Below are positions 34,732 through 43,400 of a stretch of DNA of 64,000 nt, in pieces. Within the stretch, counting starts at the first letter, position 1; the number at the start of each line of letters is the position of its first letter. Source of the DNA: Maea johnstoni (Eukaryota; Annelida; Polychaeta; Spionida; Magelonidae); contig OZ012701.1 in assembly GCA_963942565.1 (NCBI GenBank), forward strand, positions 3,153,538 through 3,217,537, read 5' to 3'. The position numbers and the translations under genes are program-made. The notes beneath the pieces are model-generated. The model was not told the origin of the DNA. It saw only the letters and a program-made list of their open reading frames with translations, and searched no databases.

Positions 34732-36117
34732 TTTGATGGTATGAGGTGTACTCTCGCCTTTGGTTGGTGTGGCTTTGGTACATCCTCACAGTCCATTGTT
34801 TCAAATGACCTCTCTCTGCGGATTTGAGAGAGAGGATCACATGAACCTTTGGATGGTCTGGAGCCTAAGGAATTTCTCCTAGGCTCCTGACTGCCACCCT
34901 GAGGGGCAGTGATGGGTTTGCGTGTATACGATTTATTATTTTGTGATGGCTTTGGAGGGATTTTTGCTTTTGCAGTGGTAGGTTCAATGATATTTATAGG
35001 TTGTTGTGATGGTTCATTTACTGTTTGTGTAGACATTGTTGCATGAGATGGAGTTGGAGTGATGTGTTTTTCAGGTGTAGGAAGAAGTGTGAAGTCTGTT
35101 GCATTGATTGGCCAGGTGATGTCGGTTTGGGTCTGAATGGATGAGAACTGAGGTTGGTCAACTGTTGCTGCCCGAGCATAAGATTTTTTTTTCAGTGCTG
35201 GATTTATTTTGAACTATTTTCCTAGCTTCTGGAAAAGGCACTTGCTGTTTAAATTTAACAGATTGAACCTCCTTCTCAAAAATCCATTTAGAGCAGGTTC
35301 TACTGTATGCGGGATGATCACCAGAACAGTTGACACATTTTATGGGATGATCACAAGGAGTATCTCCATGGTCATCCATGGAGCATTTTGGGCATTTGGA
35401 GGGATTTTTGCAAGTGTTTTTGTGATGTCCAAACTGTTGGCAACCGAAACATCTCAGAGGGTTGGGGATGAATGGGGAAACGTTCACTTTCAAAAAGCCT
35501 ACATTGATTTCGGAAGGAACTGTACTCCCATGGAAGGTGAGGATGATGGTTGCAGTTGTAATTTTGTTTCCATCTTTTGTGATTATAATTTTCTGTGCCT
35601 CACTAACACCTTGCTCTTTAAGATTGTCAACTATGTCTTCCACGGGAGTAAACTTCAGTTCGCTGCACCGGATGACACCCTTGATGGTATTCAGTGTCCT
35701 ATGGGGGGATATTTTAACTGGAACATTGACTAGCATTGACGTCTTCATAAGATTTTTGTAATGAGATTCCTTTTCAACCTCCACCAAGATATCGCCTGAT
35801 CTGAGATGTTTCACTTGTTTTGGTGTACCTGCTAAGCCTTGGATGCTTTTGGCAATGGCAAAGGGAGATAAAGAGGTGAGTAGTTTTTCTGGAGATGCGG
35901 GCTGGGTCACTAAAAAGTGTGGCCAGAAATTCTTTGTTGAGGTATTGTCATCATCGGATAGATAATCTTCTAATGTTCTTTTTTGGGTTTTTGATGAAGC
36001 CATATGAGAGATGTATTGTTCGTCCGCTGTGGTCCCCAGCCTTACTTCGACTCCAACAAGGGGTATACAGAGGTGCGGGGCAGTGCCATCAGCGCACATG
36101 TAAACAGGGATACACAC
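34728..36117 (-). pseudogene. LINE copy 1 ORF1: gag-like nucleic-acid-binding protein
   Basis: The likely start is MASSKTQKRTLEDYLSDDDN (or the Met 38 codons upstream). The central part has an RRM/gag-like fold region (LAGTPKQVKHLRSGDILVEV), then three zinc knuckles: CFGCQQFGHHKNTC, CPKCSMDDHGDTPC and CVNCSGDHPAYSRTC. A Pro/Ser/Gln-rich tail follows. Compared with copy 2, a frame shift lies near the T-run at 35185. The protein packages LINE RNA into ribonucleoprotein particles in this group. Confidence 0.88.
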
Positions 36118-36597
36118 TGGATATACTCACAATTTATACAAATAAAAAGACATGTACAAACCCTGATTGGCCCATGAGCAATCGCCTTCTAGGAAGAGAT
36201 CAAGATGGTCATTAACAACGGCTAAGTTGAACGACCACGTCAACCTCTCCCTAGGGCATGGCATTACCAGCCGATTGATCTAGACCGAGCCAAATCAGAC
36301 CGCCTGTCTAGATGAAATAAGGGCCAAAGTGGCGTGTTGGAGATAATAGATCCGTAGATCCATCACCCCTCAACCACCAGGATCCCGTCTTCCAATTTCA
36401 CAGGCCGCAGCCCACGGCAAACAAGCTGCCTCCAACCGGGAGGTACGGGGACTACATCTTAGTCTGACCTCTCCCCATCGACCTATCTGGTATGGTTGAA
36501 CCTACCAGGGATTAGAAATCCCAACCAGCATAGCTCTCAGGATCCTAAAGGCACACAAGCCTCTCCACCACGACAAGGTGGTAGCCAAACGGAGAGG

Positions 36598-39204
36598 TTT
36601 ATCATTAAAGAAAAATGATTTATCATTAATGATAAATGATTTATCATTAAAGAAAAATCAAGAGGATTTTTCTTTAATGATAAATCAATTCTCTTTAAAG
36701 AGAATTCAACACAAATTTTCTTTAAAGAAAAATGATTTTTCTTTAATGATGAATGATTTTTCTTTAATGATAAATCATTTTTCTTTAATGATAAATGATT
36801 TTTCTTTAATGATAAATCATTTTTCTTTAAAGAAAATACCTTGATTTATCATTAATGATAAATGATTTTTCTTTAATGATAAATGATTTTTCTTTAAAGA
36901 AAAATCAAGTTGAATTCTCTTTAATGATAAATGATTTTTCTTTAATGATAAATGAATTTTCTTTAATGATAAATGATTTTTCTTTAAAGACAATTCAATT
37001 TCTGATTTATCATTAATGATAAATGATTTATCATTAATGATAAATGATTTATCATTAATGATAAATAAATTCTCTTTAATGATAAATAATTCTCTTTAAA
37101 GAAAAATAGTGATTAAATGCAGAGAAAACATTCCATATTAATGACAATTCATTTATCATTAATGATAAATGAATTGTCATTAGAGACAATTCATTTGTAT
37201 GGAATGTTTTCTCTGCATTTAATCAGTATTTTTCTTTAATGATAAATGATTTTTCTTTAATGATAAATGATTTTTCTTTAATGATAAATGATTTTTCATT
37301 AAAGAAAAATAGAGGTATTTTTCATTAATGATAAATCATTTTTCTTTAAAGATAATTCGTTACGAATTTTCTTTAAAGAAAAATGATTTATCATTAAAGA
37401 AAAATGATTTTTCTTTAATGATAAATCATTTTTCTTTAATGATAAATCATTTTTCTTTAATGATAAATCATTTTTCTTTAATGATAAATCATTTTTCTTT
37501 AATGATAAATCGATGTATTTTTCTTTAATGATAAATCATTTATCATTAATGATAAATCATTTATCATTAAAGAGAATTCGGGTTGATTTTTCTTTAAAGA
37601 AAAATCTTTATCATTAAAGAAAAATGATTTATCATTAATGATAAATCATTTATCATTAAAGAGAAATCATTTATCATTAATGATAAATCATTTATAATGT
37701 ATGGAATGTTTTCTCTGCATTTAATCAGTATTTTTCTTTAATGATAAATGATTTTTCTTTAATGATAAATGATTTTTCTTTAATGATAAATGATTTTTCA
37801 TTAAAGAAAAATAGAGGTATTTTTCATTAATGATAAATCATTTTTCTTTAAAGAGAATTCGTTACGAATTTTCTTTAAAGAAAAATGATTTATCATTAAA
37901 GAAAAATGATTTTTCTTAAATGATAAATCATTTTTCTTTAATGATAAATCATTTTCCTTTAATGATAAATCATTTTTCATTAATGATAAATCATTTTTCT
38001 TTAATGATAAATCGAGGTATTTTTCTTTAATGATAAATCATTTATCATTAATGATAAATCATTTATCATTAAGAGAATTCGTGTTGATTTTTCTTTAAAG
38101 AAAAATCCTCTGATTTTTCTTTAATGAAAAATCATTTATCATTAAAGAAAAATCATTTATCATTAAAGAAAAATCATTTATCATTAAAGAAAAATCATTT
38201 TTCTTTAAAGAATATTCGCCGCGAATTTCCATTAATGATAAATGATTTTTCTTTAATGAAAAATCATTTATCATTAATGGGATTTGACACATAGGGGCAT
38301 TCGTTTAACCCACAGAATGATTTTTCTTTAATGATAAATGATTTATCATTAATGATAAATGATTTATCATTAAAGAAAAATACCTTGATTTATCATTAAA
38401 GAAAAATGATTTATCATTAATGATAAATCATTTATCATTAATGATAAATCATTTATCATTAATGATAAATCATTTATCATTAAAGAAAAATCAAGAGGAT
38501 TTTTCTTTAATGGGAAATACGAGTAATTTTCTTTAAAGAAAAATCATTTTTCTTTAATGATAAATCAATTCTCTTTAAAGAGAATTCAACGCGAATTATC
38601 TTTAATGATAAATGATTTATCATTAATGATAAATGATTTTTCTTTAATGATAAATGATTTATCATTAATGATAAATCATTTATCATTAATGATAAATGAT
38701 TTATCATTAATGATAAATAATTTATCATTAAAGAAAAATACCTTGATTTTTCAATAATGATAAATCATTTATCATTAAAGAAAAATCAAGTTGAATTCTC
38801 TTTAATGATAAATGATTTTTCTTTAATGATAAATGATTTCTCTTTAATGATAAATGATTTTTCTTTAAAGACAATTCAATTTCTCATTTTTCTTTAATGA
38901 TAAATGATTTATCATTAATGATAAATGATTTATCATTAAAGATAATTAAATTCTCTTTAAAGAAAAATAATTCTCTTTAAAGAAAAAAAGTGATTAAATG
39001 CAGAGAAAACATTCCATACATTAATGATAAATGATTTATCATTAATGATAAATGCTTAATCATTAATGATAGATCATTTATCTTTAAAGAAAAATCATTT
39101 ATCATTAAAGAAAAATCATTTATCATTAAAGAAAAATCATTTATCATTAAAGAAAAATCATTTTTCTTTAATGATAAATCATTTATCATTAATGATTGCG
39201 ATAT
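36598..39204. repeat. Palindromic array, right part (2.6 kb)
   Basis: Continuation of the array after the LINE. It contains the right end of element A (37137), two further left-type ends at 37198 and 37700 and one right-type end at 39018. Segments starting 37198 and 37700 are about 500-bp tandem duplicates. Most of the region is 21-bp units with TTATCATTAATGATAA, TTTTCTTTAAAGAAAA or hybrid palindromes. Small phrases (aaaatagaggta, aattcgttacgaattt, taccttgatt) mark unit junctions repeatedly. Confidence 0.85.
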
Positions 39205-40104
39205 TTTTTGGCCACTCCTTTCAATATGCTTTACGGATGGACCTCCCCCCTTGCCCTTAATTTTACGGACCATGTCCCAGCATTTTTTTTATAGACGTTC
39301 TGGACACATATTCGCGCCAACTATTCTTTTTGTTGGCACGAATGACCTGTCTTGATTTAGCTCTTCTTATACGATATTCTTGTAAATTTGTATTTGTTGG
39401 AGATCTTTGAAAAACTCTAAGAGATCTCTTTCTTTCTAATATAGCTTCCTTACACTCATCAGAAAACCATGGCTCCTGTGGCTTCTTGGGGTTGGGATTT
39501 GATTTTGGGATTAATGTTTCGTTGGCAATTTCACAAAGCTTGTCAACAAATGTTTCCAGCTGGAGACTTCCATCAAGATCATCTTGAGGAAAGGCCTCCA
39601 AACACAGCTCTTTAAAAAGATTCCAATCAGCTTTGTGAAACTGCCACTTTGGTGGTCAGTCGTCTGGAGGATGATAATGACTTTTTAAGATGATCGGAAA
39701 ATGGTCACTTTCATGAAGATCTTCCTCCACCCTCAATGTAAAATCCATGAAAAGTGAAGGAGAGCATATAGTGAGATCTTTTGACGTAAGAGAACCAGTT
39801 GCTGGATGCAGATAAGTTGGGGTGTCATCATTAAAGAAGCAGATATTACTTTTAGTCTTGAACCTCTCAATGACCTTACCCTTGGCGTCATTTTTATTCC
39901 CTCCCCACAAGTAATTGTGAGAATTAAAATCCCCAACAATCACAAATGGCTTAGGTAATTGGTCTTCTATGTTTGCAAGGCCACAGAGATGAAGAGCGGT
40001 GGTAGGAGGAATATAAAAATTGCAGAAGGTAATTGTAGTGTGGAGAGTAACCTTTACATCAATCGCTTGCAAAGGCGAGGTCACATCTACAAAACTCTGG
40101 GGCC
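39205..40104 (-). mobile_element. Older I-group LINE fragment (endonuclease region)
   Basis: Minus-strand frames encode the ORF2 endonuclease part (FVIVGDFNSHNYLWGGNKND, ESDHFPI, PWFSDECKEAILERKRSLRV). It is visibly diverged from the two recent copies and has small deletions. It abuts the palindromic array on one side and a MITE-like sequence (ggccggttgcaccaac) on the other. Confidence 0.85.
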
Positions 40105-40280
40105 GGTTGCACCAACCTGACTCAGACTCAAGGCTCAACTTTGAGCCCATTTCCAGATTTGAGACTTGAGCCCTTTTTGGGTTGCACCAAGGAGTTTGGG
40201 CTCAAGTCTCAAACTGAGTCCATGGACTCAGGCTCAAGACTCAAGGCTCAACTGGGAAAAGGGCTCAAGTCTCAAATGTT
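40105..40280. repeat. MITE-like remnant with ggttgcaccaa and ctcaaggctcaac repeats
   Basis: The phrase gttgcaccaa occurs twice, and gactcaaggctcaac / ggctcaagtctcaaa several times in both orientations. The end resembles MITE termini of the GGTTGCACCAA kind. Only one side is recognisable. Confidence 0.4.
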
Positions 40281-40493
40281 TTTAAAAATATACATAAACA
40301 GGGCCCAACAATGCCCCAACATTTACAGGAAATCACACATTTTCCTGTATGTGTTGAGTGGCCATGCTTGACATGCTCAACATGGCTGCTGAACACGTCA
40401 TGTGTGTACGCCATGCTTGTGTACGTGTACGCGATCGTTGAACGTGAACTTGTGAACACTGTGTTTCTGAACACAACGTCACAAGCTTCAATT

Positions 40494-43400
40494 ATGGCTG
40501 CATCTGCACCAACGTCCGACCTGGAGCGATTAGAAGTAATGGTTGGAGCTCGCCAACGGTCCGCCAACTGGCCAAAGCCAATGGTGGATACGTTGGTTGC
40601 AATCTGCAACAAGAGATATGACGTGATTGAGTGGAAGTTCTCAATGTCTGTGACGGGAAAAGGGAAAAATGATGCCTGGCAGGCATCAAGTTGTCATGGA
40701 TGTAAATAGGTGAGGCATTGAAAAGCAGGTCTACAAAACAGTTTAAAGATTAAATAAGTATGTGTTACCTTTTAGATGTAAAGATGTCCTTGCTGTTTTC
40801 CTGTTTTGTATCAGAATAGAAGGAAACTGCCTTGGAGTTGTTTATACCATGCCATCATCATGGCGTCTCGTTGTGTTGTGTTTGTACAGAGCTGATGTGT
40901 TCACGATTTTTTGGGCACTATCATTGTAGCAGAGTGTAGTATTTAATTTAATTTCTTTATAATTTACCACGCTGGGACATTGTTATTAAGTTTAGTTTGA
41001 TGAAATGTTTTTATTCGAAGATTTTCATAGTTTTTTTGATATATTAAAGTCATTTTACCAGGTACATGTTCGCGTGAGTACACAAAAAATTGCATGTATA
41101 GTTTATACTGCATAACAAATCATGCGAATGCTGGTTGTCACTTAGAGCAACTTTATCATGGTGCACGCTGTGTATAAACAAGTGCTAAACTGTACATGAT
41201 GGGAACACACTTTAGGATACATCAGGATAAGTTTATGTGCATGGTCACATTGATTTTTTAAAACTTATATATCTTTAAATGTGAGCAATTTGAATTCCTT
41301 CTGTTTTATTGTTATGTTTACTGCATATCTCAATGTACATTGTATATCTATACTTACAGGAGCCAACATCATTGCACACTATAATCTTTCTTTATTGTAC
41401 ATGATCAAAATGTAACATACAGGGTGTAACAGCAATATAATCGATAAGTAGAGGGGAAGTAAGTTGGCACACATCAATTGACAATGAGTGATATCTTCAG
41501 TCGTTCAGGACATGTTTATTATTTTTGAGTAAAGTAGCAGATACTTCTGCTCATTTACTGGTATTACTTAAAGGAGCAGACAGAGTAGGTACAGTTAATT
41601 CTAGTCTATGTTTTTAAACTCTTTTAGTGATGTTTCATTTAAAGCTGCATATCTTAGCTTGGAGGTTATTTTTTATTTCTTTTAAAGTATGCAGGTTGAA
41701 AATGATATTCTTGTATTAGGGAAAGTCACTATCTGCACATCCATTACATTTCCGTCTTTCTGTTCTATATATATTTTCAGTGTTGCTAAGGACCGTGAGG
41801 TGGTGACCGTCGATCAGGCAAAAAAAAATATGGAAGAACTTCAAATCCAGGTGCCGGCAGAGGGAAAGAAACAGTAGTCACCCCCCAACTGGAGGTGGTC
41901 CACAATCCCCCCCACCATCGGGCGCTGAAGAGGATCTCCTCCGAGAGCATGGGGATAAAGAGAACGTCTCAGGGATATTTGGCGCACCAGATTCAGACAT
42001 GGTGGAAGGCTTCGAGGTCAGCCTCCCCGAAATGAGTAAGTATCGTATGCATGGTCTTAGCCAGCAGGGCATCTGGGTGTCTTTTTGGACACCCAAACCC
42101 TTAAAAAGAATCCCTCAAGATACCCCAAAGGAATTTGTGAGGAATTTCTTAAAATGCCAATCATTTAAGCATATAATTGAATTTTTTCATCATCATATAA
42201 TTCCCATGACCTTGTAAAAGGATATCATACCTCATTTTGATCAATATATACATGTTTATGTTTGAAATCTGAGTACATTGTGGTCCACCTTAAATCAAAT
42301 TAAATCTTGGTGCCATCCTCTTCCTGATTTAAGCAGATGTCTTACATAAGACTGTTGATTCAGAGTGCCTTCCATATGTACATTGGATTTAAGTTTGACA
42401 GCAATGTAAACCTGGAACATTGTTGGCATTGGCAATTGTGAAATTGCGTTCGATCATCATAATCTGAGATACAAACAAAAGCTGTTCGGCATGTTTGAAC
42501 AATCGAAAGAACACTAGTATTTTCCATGTTTTTTTCCTTTGGTAATATTACTAACGTTTTGAAGAGATACGTGGAGTTTCAAAGGGCAGAAAAAACTTTA
42601 GGATAGAGCTTTTATGAGTAAAAATTGTAAGGGTCACGTTACAGGAAACAAAACTTTTTTTTGGCCTAATCATATCAAAATTCTAACTGCTACTGACAAT
42701 AACAGGTTAGTCGTCAGATGAAAAAATGTTTTTTTTGGTTGTAATGTACTAGGTACCCCTCATTGAAATTGTCTCTTTATGAAGGCAGTTGCCTGTTTTT
42801 CAGGCAGATTCCCACACGTCAGCCATCAGCAGCATAAGGGTTAAAACAAATGTGATTATACCGAGATGATTGTGTGTAGGATATTTGTATTGGTGTGATG
42901 CAGAGCTGTAATTGATAAAAGATGGTGAATCCATGTAGTTGGTAAGATGATTTTCTATATTGCCTGAAGCCAGAGACGGATCCAGGACCTGTATATATGC
43001 ATTGCTGTAATATGTTTTAGCAGAAAGATTTTTTCTTGGATATTTGTATGAATATTTTAGCCATAGTGTAATAGAACGGTTAAAGAATAATGTAGCTAAT
43101 AAAGATGATTTTCAGGCACCCATCTTTTGGATGCACACATGGTAAAACAGATTTGAATGTACGCTTTTCACTCATCTGATCAAACAGAGAAGTATTTGAA
43201 AAATACATGTACAGAGGAATTGTTAAACCAATTTTGAGCCAATTGTTTTCAAAATATTGCATTGTTTTGAACTATTCCACATGTGTCAGGTTATCTACAT
43301 ATATGCACAAAATGTGAATAGGTTTTGGTAAAGAAAGGGGACAGGCCCTGCTTCTACTAACCCTTCTGTTAGCAGTAACTAATATGTTATAAATAAGATA

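Larger units (their letters stand above)
30771..36597 (-). mobile_element. Near full-length I-group LINE, copy 1 (5,827 bp, TSD 15 bp)
   Basis: The 3' end is the GAAT/ATTC-repeat tail at 30771. The 5' end is cctctccgtttggctaccac (36597). Target duplication tttatcattaaagaa at 30756-30770 and 36598-36612 shows it inserted in the palindromic array. It has ORF1 (gag-like), ORF2 (APE endonuclease, reverse transcriptase, RNase H, Cys/His motif) and a 3' UTR of about 220 bp. RNase H downstream of RT and the CCHC ORF1 place it in the I group (I/Nimb-like). It is very similar to the copy at 46431, so both are recent. ORF1 and ORF2 carry a few frame breaks, so this copy cannot be autonomous as it stands. 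Confidence 0.92.
29831..37137. mobile_element. Nested palindromic-array element A (TSD TTAATG), itself split by a LINE
   Basis: Left end at 29831 (TATGGAATGTTTTCTCTGCA); right end at 37137 (complement, tgcagagaaaacattccata). Flanks ttaatg at 29825-29830 and 37138-37143. Subtracting the LINE and its duplication leaves about 1.46 kb. It sits on the dyad of the outer array. Confidence 0.75.

Noticed and set aside
24920-39200. CRISPR-like regular repeats
   Set aside because: The 5-bp linkers are not unique spacers, the host is eukaryotic, and the arrays have transposon ends and target duplications.
29724-39204. Centromeric or telomeric satellite
   Set aside because: No telomere motif is present, the arrays are only 1-3 kb, and they are bounded by transposon termini with target duplications.
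29872-39260. Open frames with SLMINDF/SLKKN repeats on both strands
   Set aside because: Artefact of the 21-bp array; mirrored on both strands.
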